The notes under the pieces are model-generated. The model did no database searches. It had not been told where the DNA came from and was given only the letters and a program-made list of their open reading frames with translations. DNA of 64,000 nucleotides. Source: Sphingomonas sp. HF-S4 (GTDB lineage: Bacteria; Pseudomonadota; Alphaproteobacteria; Sphingomonadales; Sphingomonadaceae). Where the stretch lies: contig NZ_JAWJEJ010000001.1 in the NCBI RefSeq assembly GCF_032911445.1, positions 3,100,001-3,164,000 on the forward strand, given 5' to 3'. This document shows, one piece after another, positions 10,592 through 17,957 of this stretch (positions within the stretch are counted from its first letter, which is position 1; every line of letters starts with the position of its first letter). The position numbers and the translations under genes were made by a program.

Positions 10592-11121
10592 GCTGGAAGC
10601 CCGGTGATCGCCGCGAAGGCACCAAGGCGATGATCCGCGTCGACCAGGCCGGCGAATATGGCGCGACGCGCATCTATGCCGGGCAGCTCGCGGTGATGGG
10701 CGACCGTACACCCGCCGCACGCACGATCAACGGCATGGCCAACCAGGAGGAGCGGCACCGCGTCTTCTTCGATGCGATGATCGCGCGGCGCGGGGTGCGC
10801 CCGACGGCGCTCCAACCCTTCTGGGACGTCGCGGGCTTCGCGCTCGGCGCTGCGACGGCGGCGATCGGCCCGGCGGCGGCGATGGCGTGCACCGCCGCAG
10901 TCGAGACCGAGATCGATCTTCACTACCAGCGCCAGCTCGCCGAGCTGGGCGAGAACGACCCCGAATTGAGCCACGCCGTCGCCGAGTTTCGCGAGGAGGA
11001 GCTCGAGCATCGCGACACCGCGATCGCCCATGGCGCCGAGACTGCGGTGGCCTATCCACTACTCTCGGGAATGATCCGTCTGGGCTGCCGCGCCGCCATT
11101 GCGATCTCGAAACGGATATGA
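10588..11121 (+). CDS. coq7: demethoxyubiquinone hydroxylase
   Basis: Diiron enzyme that hydroxylates demethoxyubiquinone in ubiquinone synthesis. The ATG at 10588 overlaps the previous stop (ATGA), giving 177 residues that begin MSWKPGDRREGTKAMIRVDQ. The duplicated carboxylate-bridged iron motif is seen as QEERHRVFF and EEELEHRDTA, with ETEIDLHYQRQ between them. Proximity to a DsbB-like quinone-reducing protein fits a quinone theme. Confidence 0.93.
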   Translation: MSWKPGDRREGTKAMIRVDQAGEYGATRIYAGQLAVMGDRTPAARTINGMANQEERHRVFFDAMIARRGVRPTALQPFWDVAGFALGAATAAIGPAAAMACTAAVETEIDLHYQRQLAELGENDPELSHAVAEFREEELEHRDTAIAHGAETAVAYPLLSGMIRLGCRAAIAISKRI

Positions 11122-11171
11122 CAGGCCCGGTTAAGCGTTAGACCGCCAGACCAGGTGCGAGGAGAAGCCGG

Positions 11172-11573
11172 ATGCTCAAGCGGATCGTGATCATGGCGGG
11201 ACTTGCCGCAGCCCCGTTGCTGATGCCGGTAGCGCAGGCGCAGACCGCGCAGAACGGCGTGCTGCTGATCTATGGCGAAGACAAATGCCCGACCAACGAC
11301 AATGGCGAGGAGATCGTCGTCTGCCAGCGGCTCGACGAATCCGAGCGCTTCCGCATCCCGCAGACGTTGCGCGGCTCGACCGGCCGCCCGCAGGCCAATG
11401 AGAGCTGGGCGGTGCGCTCGGAAGACGCGCTCGACGCGGGCCGGATGGGCACGGGGAGCTGCTCGACCGTCGGCGCCAATGGCTCGACCGGCTGCTTCGT
11501 GCGGAATGCGACACGGGCGCGGGCCGAATCGAAGGAGCGCCGCGAGGCACAGACGGATCTGCCGCTGCCCTGA
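11172..11573 (+). CDS. small secreted sphingomonad protein, unknown function
   Basis: The 133-residue protein has an N-terminal signal peptide ending around PVAQAQ (residue 25). The mature part contains CPTNDNGEEIVVCQRLDESERFRIP and, further on, two more cysteines (GTGSCSTVGANGSTGCF), so two disulfides are possible. I know this cysteine-framed NGEEIVVC pattern only as a recurrent uncharacterised feature of exported sphingomonad proteins. A GAGGAG-type ribosome site precedes the ATG. Confidence 0.75.
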   Translation: MLKRIVIMAGLAAAPLLMPVAQAQTAQNGVLLIYGEDKCPTNDNGEEIVVCQRLDESERFRIPQTLRGSTGRPQANESWAVRSEDALDAGRMGTGSCSTVGANGSTGCFVRNATRARAESKERREAQTDLPLP

Positions 11574-11603
11574 TTTGCTCCGAGCGAAGCGCTCCTTCCT
11601 CCC

Positions 11604-11617
11604 CTCGAAACGAACGG
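11604..11617. repeat. solo half-unit of the repeat-A palindrome
   Basis: CTCGAAACGAACGG matches the outer 14 bases of the repeat-A right arm seen complete at 19342-19419 and 48434-48502. It lies between two convergent genes, like both complete copies. Confidence 0.5.
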
Positions 11618-11627
11618 TTATGGCTTG

Positions 11628-12848
11628 CTAGGCTGATTTTGCCCTTACCAGCCACGCCGGCGGCGGACGCAGCACGCAGTCGCCGATGATCCACAGCATC
11701 GCCGCCCCGCGCACCCCTGCGGCAATCGCGATATGCCCATGCGTCGTCGCGAGCCAGGCGCCCTCCAACCCGGCGAACCACCAGAATTCGGCGAAGAAGG
11801 CGGCCACGCCACCCAGCACGAACAGCGCGACAGGCCAGAGCCGAGGCGCGGTGAGCAGCAGCAGCGGATAGAGCCACAGGTCGAACTGCGGCGAATAGAC
11901 CTTGTTGGTCAGCATGAACCAGGCGAGCACCGGAGTGAACAGCACCCAGAGATGGCTGCGATGCCGGCGCCAGCCGAGCGCGACGATCAGCGCGAAACCG
12001 AGCAGGAAGGCGAGCGCTGCGTAGCGGTTGCGATCGTCGACCGACGTGAACCACCAGCCCTGGTTCGCCAGCACGTCCCAGCTTGCCGCTACGGTGCCTG
12101 CGCGCTCCTGCGAGAAGCGATAGAATTCGCTCCAATTGTCGAAAGCGAACAGCGCGACCGGCGCGTTGACCAGTGCCCAGGCACCGATCGCCGCTGCCGA
12201 CAGTGCCGTCGCCCGCATCAGCCGCTCGCGCCACGGCCGGGCGTCGTCGGACAAAGCGGATAGCCCGATCAGCGGCAGCGCGAGCACCGGGAACAGCTTG
12301 GCGGCCGCGCCCAGTCCTGCGGCGGCGGCAGCGGGTACCAGCCTGCCCTCGCGCGCAAGCACCATCGCGGCCACCGCGAGCGCGACCGCGCCCATGTCCC
12401 AATTATGCCCGAGATAGAGGAGGAGCGGCGGCGCGAGCACCCAGGCCCATAGCCGCTTCCGCTCCATTCCCGCGTGCAGGAACAGCTTCAGCACCAGTGC
12501 GGCGAGCAGCGCATTGACTAGCACCACGAGCCCGAGGAAATGGAAGTCGCGTGCGCGCGGACCGAACAGCAATCGTGCCGCGCTCCCCTCCGCCCAGATC
12601 TGTGCGCCGGTGAGCACGGGATACTCCATCCGCGTCTCGAAATAGGGGACTTTCCCCTCGGCGACCTGGCGGCCGTGCCAGAAGGGCATCACGTCGTTGT
12701 AGCAGCCGGTGGTGTACTGCTCGAGGTTGGTCCAGCCGCCGGGCACGCAATGCCCCTTGAACAGCCATCCGGCACTACACGTCGCCGCAAGCGCCAGCCA
12801 CAGCGCGGCAATCCGCCAGTTGATCTCGCGCGGAACGGCCCTGCTCAT
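11628..12848 (-). CDS. glycosyltransferase family 87 (DUF2029) membrane protein
   Basis: The 406-residue polytopic protein has roughly ten hydrophobic segments and an N-terminal extracytosolic loop with conserved acidic residues (WTNLEQYTTGCYNDVMPFWHGR region), as in polyprenyl-phosphomannose-dependent GT-C mannosyltransferases of family GT87. The substrate is unknown. It is transcribed away from the radical-SAM gene and shares an 80-bp intergenic region containing a LexA-type box, so it could in principle be SOS-influenced as well. Confidence 0.75.
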   Translation of the reverse strand: MSRAVPREINWRIAALWLALAATCSAGWLFKGHCVPGGWTNLEQYTTGCYNDVMPFWHGRQVAEGKVPYFETRMEYPVLTGAQIWAEGSAARLLFGPRARDFHFLGLVVLVNALLAALVLKLFLHAGMERKRLWAWVLAPPLLLYLGHNWDMGAVALAVAAMVLAREGRLVPAAAAAGLGAAAKLFPVLALPLIGLSALSDDARPWRERLMRATALSAAAIGAWALVNAPVALFAFDNWSEFYRFSQERAGTVAASWDVLANQGWWFTSVDDRNRYAALAFLLGFALIVALGWRRHRSHLWVLFTPVLAWFMLTNKVYSPQFDLWLYPLLLLTAPRLWPVALFVLGGVAAFFAEFWWFAGLEGAWLATTHGHIAIAAGVRGAAMLWIIGDCVLRPPPAWLVRAKSA

Positions 12849-12911
12849 CGCCGCGTTGCTTATCGCGCAGGTGCGTGGAGGTCCACTCGCCTCTGGACTT
12901 AGTGATTACGA

Positions 12912-12926
12912 GAACATAGTTAGAAC
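12912..12926. promoter_or_regulatory. LexA (SOS) box, alphaproteobacterial type
   Basis: GAAC-ATAGTTA-GAAC is a perfect GAAC-N7-GAAC direct repeat, the complement of the GTTC-N7-GTTC operator known for alphaproteobacterial LexA. It ends two bases before the radical-SAM start codon, so LexA bound here would block transcription initiation or elongation. The same type of box recurs at 63847-63861. Confidence 0.75.
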
Positions 12927-12928
12927 AT

Positions 12929-14179
12929 ATGGCTCAGCTCGATCTCCGCGCGAAATTGGCGATTTTGGCCGACGCCGCCAAATATGATGCTTCCTGCTCG
13001 TCGTCGGGATCGGTCAAGCGCACCTCCACCGGCGGCAAGGGCATGGGCTCGACCGATGGCGGGATGGGCATCTGTCACGCCTATGCGCCCGACGGTCGCT
13101 GCATCAGCCTGCTCAAGATCCTGCTGACCAACAGCTGCATCTTCGACTGCCACTACTGCATCAACCGCAAGAGCTCGAATGTTCGCCGCGCGCGCTTCAC
13201 CCCCGAGGAAGTCGTCAAGCTGACACTCAATTTCTACAAGCGCAATTATATCGAAGGGCTGTTCCTCTCCTCCGGCATCATCCGATCGTCGAACTATACG
13301 ATGGAGCAGATCGTCCGCGTCGCGCAGCTGCTGCGCGAGGAGCATGATTTTCGCGGCTATATCCATTTGAAGACGATCCCCGACGCCGATCCCGAGCTGG
13401 TCCACCAGGCCGGGCTCTACGCCGATCGCGTGTCGATCAATGTCGAGCTGCCCACTGTGGCGGGGCTCACTCGGCTGGCACCCGAAAAGTCGGCGACACG
13501 GATCGAAGGCGCGATGCGCGACGTGCGCGGTGCGATCGACGATACCGGCGATGCGAAGAAGCGATTCAAATCGGCGCCCAAATTCGCCCCCGCCGGCCAA
13601 TCGACCCAGATGATCGTCGGCGCCGACGCCGCGACCGACGGCGACATCATCACCCGCGCCGCCGGGCTCTACGACCGTTTCGCGCTGCGCCGCGTCTATT
13701 ACTCGGCGTTTAGCCCGATCCCCGATGCGAGCGCAGTGCTCCCGCTCCAGCGCCCGCCGCTGATGCGCGAACATCGGCTTTACCAGTCCGACTGGCTGAT
13801 GCGCTTCTACGACTATCAGCCGTGCGAAGTCGCCGACGCGGCCGATGCCGCGACGGGCATGCTGCCGCTCGACATCGATCCCAAGCTCGCCTGGGCACTC
13901 AAGTTTCGCGACCGCTTCCCCGTCGACGTCAACCGCGCCCCGCGCGAGGCGTTGCTCCGCGTCCCCGGGCTCGGGGTAAAGGCGGTCGATGCGATCCTCG
14001 CCGCGCGCCGCTGGCGCCGGCTGCACCTCGCCGATATCGCGCGGCTGACCGCGTCGATCAAAAAGGTCCGTCCGTTCCTCGTTGCCGAGGACTGGCGGCC
14101 GGTAGCATTGTCCGACCGCGCCGATTTGCGCACGCTCGTCGCCCCCAAGCGCGAACAGCTCGAGCTGTTCGCGGCGTGA
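12929..14179 (+). CDS. putative DNA modification/repair radical SAM protein
   Basis: The 416-residue protein has the radical-SAM cluster C70-x3-C74-x2-C77 (NSCIFDCHYC) and a C-terminal helix-hairpin-helix DNA-binding motif (RVPGLGVKAVDAILAARRW). N-terminal DAAKYDASCSSSG and the GGKGMGSTDGGMGICHAYAPDG stretch mark the TIGR03916-type family, which usually pairs with a DUF4130/uracil-glycosylase-like protein; here that partner is 3.8 kb downstream. The reaction is unknown. There is no ribosome site: the ATG abuts a LexA box, so translation may be leaderless. SOS control is inferred from the box. Confidence 0.9.
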   Translation: MAQLDLRAKLAILADAAKYDASCSSSGSVKRTSTGGKGMGSTDGGMGICHAYAPDGRCISLLKILLTNSCIFDCHYCINRKSSNVRRARFTPEEVVKLTLNFYKRNYIEGLFLSSGIIRSSNYTMEQIVRVAQLLREEHDFRGYIHLKTIPDADPELVHQAGLYADRVSINVELPTVAGLTRLAPEKSATRIEGAMRDVRGAIDDTGDAKKRFKSAPKFAPAGQSTQMIVGADAATDGDIITRAAGLYDRFALRRVYYSAFSPIPDASAVLPLQRPPLMREHRLYQSDWLMRFYDYQPCEVADAADAATGMLPLDIDPKLAWALKFRDRFPVDVNRAPREALLRVPGLGVKAVDAILAARRWRRLHLADIARLTASIKKVRPFLVAEDWRPVALSDRADLRTLVAPKREQLELFAA

Positions 14180-14241
14180 GAATGATTCGCGGGTGAAACC
14201 TCGCCCCCTGGCCGCCGTTGGGCCAGCGAGGAGACATTCCA

Positions 14242-14724
14242 ATGGCCCAATCCCGCATCTTCGCCGACCTGATCGCCGACCATGACCGCCAGCGCGACCT
14301 GCTCGCGCGCGTCGGCGAGACTTCGGGCGACAGCGAGGAACGTCGCGCGCTGTTCGAGGAATTGCGGCTCGAGCTCCAGGCGCATGCCGCGGCCGAGGAG
14401 GAGACGCTCTATGCGACGATGCTCGCCGATCCCGAGCTGCGCGAGGAAGCGCGCCACTCGGTTTCCGAGCACAAGGAAGTCGATGACTTTTTAGGCGAGC
14501 TGATCGAAATGGAGATGTCGTCGTCGGGTTGGTTGGTGAAGTTCAAGGAGATGCGCCACCGCTATCTCCACCATATCGACGAGGAAGAGGAAGAGATGTT
14601 CCCCACCGCCGAGAAGCGGCTCTCGGCAGCCGAGGAGGAACGGCTCGGCAAGATCTTCGAGAAACGCAAGCCCAGGGAACTCGAGCGCGCCGAGGCGCAT
14701 CCGCCGGGCGACGAACGGGAATGA
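14242..14724 (+). CDS. hemerythrin HHE domain protein
   Basis: The 160-residue soluble helical protein has hemerythrin-type ligands: DLIADHDRQRDL, HAAAEEETLYATML, SEHKEVDDFL and HRYLHHIDEEEEEMFP. These can bind a non-haem diiron centre for O2 or NO sensing or buffering. The ATG at 14242 is chosen because GAGGAG lies about 8 bp upstream and the product begins MAQSRIFADLIADHD, as in relatives. The tail is highly charged. Its stop codon abuts the convergent Lrp-type gene. Confidence 0.88.
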   Translation: MAQSRIFADLIADHDRQRDLLARVGETSGDSEERRALFEELRLELQAHAAAEEETLYATMLADPELREEARHSVSEHKEVDDFLGELIEMEMSSSGWLVKFKEMRHRYLHHIDEEEEEMFPTAEKRLSAAEEERLGKIFEKRKPRELERAEAHPPGDERE

Positions 14725-15204
14725 TCAGCCCGCTGGTTGGACTGGCACGAACAGGGTGCGCTTGCCCACGCCGAGCGCGACATTCGTGGTGAAGCGGCGC
14801 ACGTTCGGGTTTTCGGCCATCAGCCGGCTCATCAGCGCGTCATAGGCGCCGACGTCGGGTGCGACGACGACGAGGATGAAGTCGGCGGTGCCGGTGACGT
14901 AGTAGAATTGTTGAATGCCCTCCTCCGCCGCGAGCCATTGGCGCAGTCGCGCGAGCAGTTCGGGGCGCTCGCGCTCGATCTCCAGCGCGGTCAGGAAGAA
15001 GTTGGGCTTGCCGACCTTCATGGGATCGACCACCGCGGTGGTGGCGACGATTACGCCGTCGTCGCGCAACCGCTTGAGCCGGCGCAGCACTGCGGACGGC
15101 GATAGCCCTACGTCTTCGGCCAGCGCGTCCGCGGTTCGATCGGCATCGCGCTGGACGAGCGCGAGCAGCTTGCGGTCGAACGCGTCGAGATCGGATCTGG
15201 CCAT
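14725..15204 (-). CDS. Lrp/AsnC family transcriptional regulator
   Basis: The 159-residue protein has an N-terminal winged helix-turn-helix (LDAFDRKLLALVQRDADRT and LSPSAVLRRLKRLRDDGVI) and a C-terminal RAM domain (YYVTGTADFILVVVAPD), the Lrp layout. Lrp-type proteins sense amino acids and form octamers. The start MARSDLDAFDRKL at 15204 is chosen over upstream extensions because it gives the usual N-terminus. The divergent VOC gene starts 107 bp away and is its likeliest neighbouring target. Confidence 0.9.
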   Translation of the reverse strand: MARSDLDAFDRKLLALVQRDADRTADALAEDVGLSPSAVLRRLKRLRDDGVIVATTAVVDPMKVGKPNFFLTALEIERERPELLARLRQWLAAEEGIQQFYYVTGTADFILVVVAPDVGAYDALMSRLMAENPNVRRFTTNVALGVGKRTLFVPVQPAG

Positions 15205-15310
15205 CGCCGCCACCCTAGCGCCGATCTTCACTGGAATCCGGCATTTTGGCCGGTGCTTTCGCCAAAAATCCGCGTCGCGCGCCCGTATCTCTCCCCGCAA
15301 GGAGAGCCGC

Positions 15311-15673
15311 ATGATCGACCATATCGAAATCCAGACCGAGCGCATGGCCGAAAGCCTGCTTTTCTACGCCAAGGCGCTGGAGCCACTCGGCTATGTCCAG
15401 AAGATCGACGGGATCGCCAAGGGGTTCGGCAACGACGGCGCGCTCGACCTGTTCCTGGTGAAGGGCGAGCCCTCGAAGCTCCACTTCGCCTTTGCCGCAC
15501 CCGATCGGGCCACGGTCGATCGGATCTACGACACCGCGCGCGGCGCTCGGCTGACGCTCGATCGCGCGCCCGGGCTCGCCCCGCATATCCACCCGAACTA
15601 CTATGCCGGCTATCTGCGCGATCCTGACGGGCGGCTGATCGAATTCGTGTGCCACCAGGCCGAACCCGGCTAA
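15311..15673 (+). CDS. VOC-superfamily (glyoxalase-like) protein
   Basis: The 120-residue protein begins MIDHIEIQTERMAESLLFYAKAL and contains YYAGYLRDPDGRLIEFVCH, typical of one vicinal-oxygen-chelate module. Likely metal ligands are His4, the central His of KLHFAF and the C-terminal Glu of LIEFVCH. GGAGAG lies just upstream of the ATG. The substrate is unknown; relatives act on glyoxals, extradiol substrates or antibiotics. It diverges from the Lrp-type regulator. Confidence 0.85.
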   Translation: MIDHIEIQTERMAESLLFYAKALEPLGYVQKIDGIAKGFGNDGALDLFLVKGEPSKLHFAFAAPDRATVDRIYDTARGARLTLDRAPGLAPHIHPNYYAGYLRDPDGRLIEFVCHQAEPG

Positions 15674-15735
15674 TTAACAAGGCTGTCAATTCGTCCGCGG
15701 CTGCGTATCATGCCCGAAAAACAGGGGAGAGAGCG

Positions 15736-16923
15736 ATGCTGCGAAGCTGGACGCTTGCCGCGCTGCTTGCCGCCGGACCGGCGGCGGCGCAAACCGTGAC
15801 GGTCGAGGCCGGGCCCGATGCGCAGGAACGGCTCCAGACCGCGCTGATCGAAGCGAAGCCCGGCAGCATAATTTGGATCGGCGCAGGGCGGTTCGAGCTG
15901 ACCGACGGGCTCAGCCTCGATGTCGACCGGGTGACCGTGCGCGGCGCGGGACCGGACCAGACCGTGCTCAGCTTCAAGGGCCAGCTCGGCGCGGGCGAAG
16001 GGCTGCTGGTGACGTCGGACGACGTCGTGCTGCGCGGCTTCGCGGTCGAGGACAGCAAGGGCGACGGGATCAAGTCCAAGGGCGCCGACCGCATCGTCTA
16101 CAAGGACATCCGAGTCGAATGGACCGGCGGGCCCAAGCAGACCAACGGCGCGTACGGCGTCTATCCGGTATCGAGCACGACGATCCTGATCGACGGCGTA
16201 GAAGTGAAGGGTGCGTCGGACGCTGGGATCTATGTCGGACAGTCCGAGCAGATCGTGGTGCGCAATTCGCGCGTATCGGGCAACGTCGCCGGGATCGAGA
16301 TCGAGAACAGCCGCCACGCCGATGTCTTCGGGAATCTCGCCACCGGCAATACCGGCGGCATCCTGGTGTTCGACATGCCGAGCTTGCCCAAGATGGGTGG
16401 CGGCGAGGTGCGCGTGTTCGAGAACCGGGTGATCGACAACAACCAGGCCAATTTCGCGCCCAAGGGCAATATCGTCGCGACCGTGCCGCCGGGGACGGGC
16501 GTGCTGATCATGGCCAACGACAATGTCCATGTGATGCGCAACGAACTGTCAGGCAATGCCACTGCGAACGTGATGATCACCGCCTATCGCCAGAGCTATG
16601 ACGATCCCAAGTTCAAGCCGGTGCCGACACGGATCATGGTTGCCGGGAACAAGCACGGCCGCGCAGGCTATGCGCCGGGCTTTCCGGGCGGCGATCAGGT
16701 TGCCGCTGCTCTGGGGGGCATGATCCCGCCCGTGCTTTGGGACGGCAGCGGTGATCCTGCCACGCTGCGGGTGCGCGACGGAGTGCCGGTGCTGAGCATG
16801 GGATTGCAGCAGGGCGCGCCGATCGAGACCGCCAAGCCCGCCCCGGTCGAGCTCAATGGTGCCGAGGCGCCGATTCCTGCAACAGTGGTGCTCCCCGCGG
16901 CGATGGAGGCGGCGGCCAAGTGA
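15736..16923 (+). CDS. secreted parallel beta-helix protein (partner of SO2930-type cytochrome)
   Basis: The 395-residue protein has a signal peptide (MLRSWTLAALLAAGPAAAQ) and repeated right-handed beta-helix rungs such as VVLRGFAVEDSKGDGIKSKG, GIYVGQSEQIVVRNSRVSGN and VAGIEIENSRHADVFGN. This matches the beta-helix family (TIGR03805-type) that occurs next to SO2930-type diheme cytochromes. The function is unknown. GGGGAGA precedes the ATG. The stop codon overlaps the cytochrome's GTG start, so the two are translationally coupled. Confidence 0.85.
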   Translation: MLRSWTLAALLAAGPAAAQTVTVEAGPDAQERLQTALIEAKPGSIIWIGAGRFELTDGLSLDVDRVTVRGAGPDQTVLSFKGQLGAGEGLLVTSDDVVLRGFAVEDSKGDGIKSKGADRIVYKDIRVEWTGGPKQTNGAYGVYPVSSTTILIDGVEVKGASDAGIYVGQSEQIVVRNSRVSGNVAGIEIENSRHADVFGNLATGNTGGILVFDMPSLPKMGGGEVRVFENRVIDNNQANFAPKGNIVATVPPGTGVLIMANDNVHVMRNELSGNATANVMITAYRQSYDDPKFKPVPTRIMVAGNKHGRAGYAPGFPGGDQVAAALGGMIPPVLWDGSGDPATLRVRDGVPVLSMGLQQGAPIETAKPAPVELNGAEAPIPATVVLPAAMEAAAK

Positions 16924-17939
16924 AGGCGCTCGCCGCGGCGGTGCTGCTGTTCTGTGCGGCGCTCGCCGGGCGGCCGGGTGACGTGAATGACGCGGCAATC
17001 ACTGGCGAAGCATTGCCGGCCAGGCTCTCCGACTATGGCTTCTTCACCGATCTCGCCGGCGAGATCCCCGCGGCGCGGGTGACGCCCTATGATCTCGAGA
17101 CGCAGCTCTTCTCGGATTACGCCGCCAAGCATCGCTATCTTTACGTTCCAGCGGGACAAAAGGCGCGGTACGACGCCGAGGCGGCGCTGGACCTGCCGGT
17201 GGGCAGCGCGATCATCAAGACATTCGGCTATCCGCAGCGCGGCAGGTTCAAGCCACTGGAAACGCGGCTGCTGCTGCGGCGTGCGAGCGGGTGGGTGGCG
17301 CTGCCCTATGTGTGGAACGCCGAAGGGAGCGAGGCGCTGCTCAAGCGCGCGGGGACTCGGATTCCGGTGACCTTCACCGATCCTTCCGGCGCGCCACGCA
17401 GCATCAGCTATGCCGTGCCCAACCAGAACCAGTGCAAGGACTGCCATGCGCTGTCCGGCGCGATCATGCCTATCGGAATGAAGGCGCGCTATCTCCATCA
17501 CGACGGCCAGCTCGAGAAGCTGGTAGCCGCCGGTATGCTCGACCGGTCGCCGGGAGATGCGCCAAGGGTAGCGCGGTGGAACGATGCCAGAGCGCCGATC
17601 GAGGCGCGGGCGCGCGCCTATCTGGAGATCAACTGCGCGCATTGCCACAACCCAGCCGGTGCGGCGTCGAACTCGGGACTGTTCCTGGAACTGTCGCGCG
17701 CCGATCCGGTGGCGCTCGGCATCGGCAAGCGCCCGGTGGCAGCAGGACGCGGCAGCGGCGGGCGCGACTTCGCGATCGCGCCGGGCGATCCGGATGCTTC
17801 GATCCTGATCTATCGGATGGAAAGCACCGATCCGGGGGTCGCGATGCCCGAGCTAGGGCGGGCGACGGTGCACGCCGAGGGGGTGGCGCTGTTGCGCGAA
17901 TGGATTGCTTCGATGCCGAAATCCAATGATGCACGTTAA
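16920..17939 (+). CDS. SO2930-family diheme c-type cytochrome
   Basis: The 339-residue exported protein has a short signal peptide (KALAAAVLLFCAALA) and two haem-binding motifs, CKDCH (about residue 170) and CAHCH (about residue 240). Length, the N-terminal LSDYGFFTDLAG and YDLETQLFSDYAAKHRY fit TIGR03806-type cytochromes. It probably hands electrons between a periplasmic partner and the respiratory chain, but the reaction is not known. GTG start inside the beta-helix stop; the UdgX fusion begins 3-18 bp after its end. Confidence 0.88.
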   Translation: MKALAAAVLLFCAALAGRPGDVNDAAITGEALPARLSDYGFFTDLAGEIPAARVTPYDLETQLFSDYAAKHRYLYVPAGQKARYDAEAALDLPVGSAIIKTFGYPQRGRFKPLETRLLLRRASGWVALPYVWNAEGSEALLKRAGTRIPVTFTDPSGAPRSISYAVPNQNQCKDCHALSGAIMPIGMKARYLHHDGQLEKLVAAGMLDRSPGDAPRVARWNDARAPIEARARAYLEINCAHCHNPAGAASNSGLFLELSRADPVALGIGKRPVAAGRGSGGRDFAIAPGDPDASILIYRMESTDPGVAMPELGRATVHAEGVALLREWIASMPKSNDAR

Positions 17940-17957
17940 CGGGTGTCAGGAGAGCGT

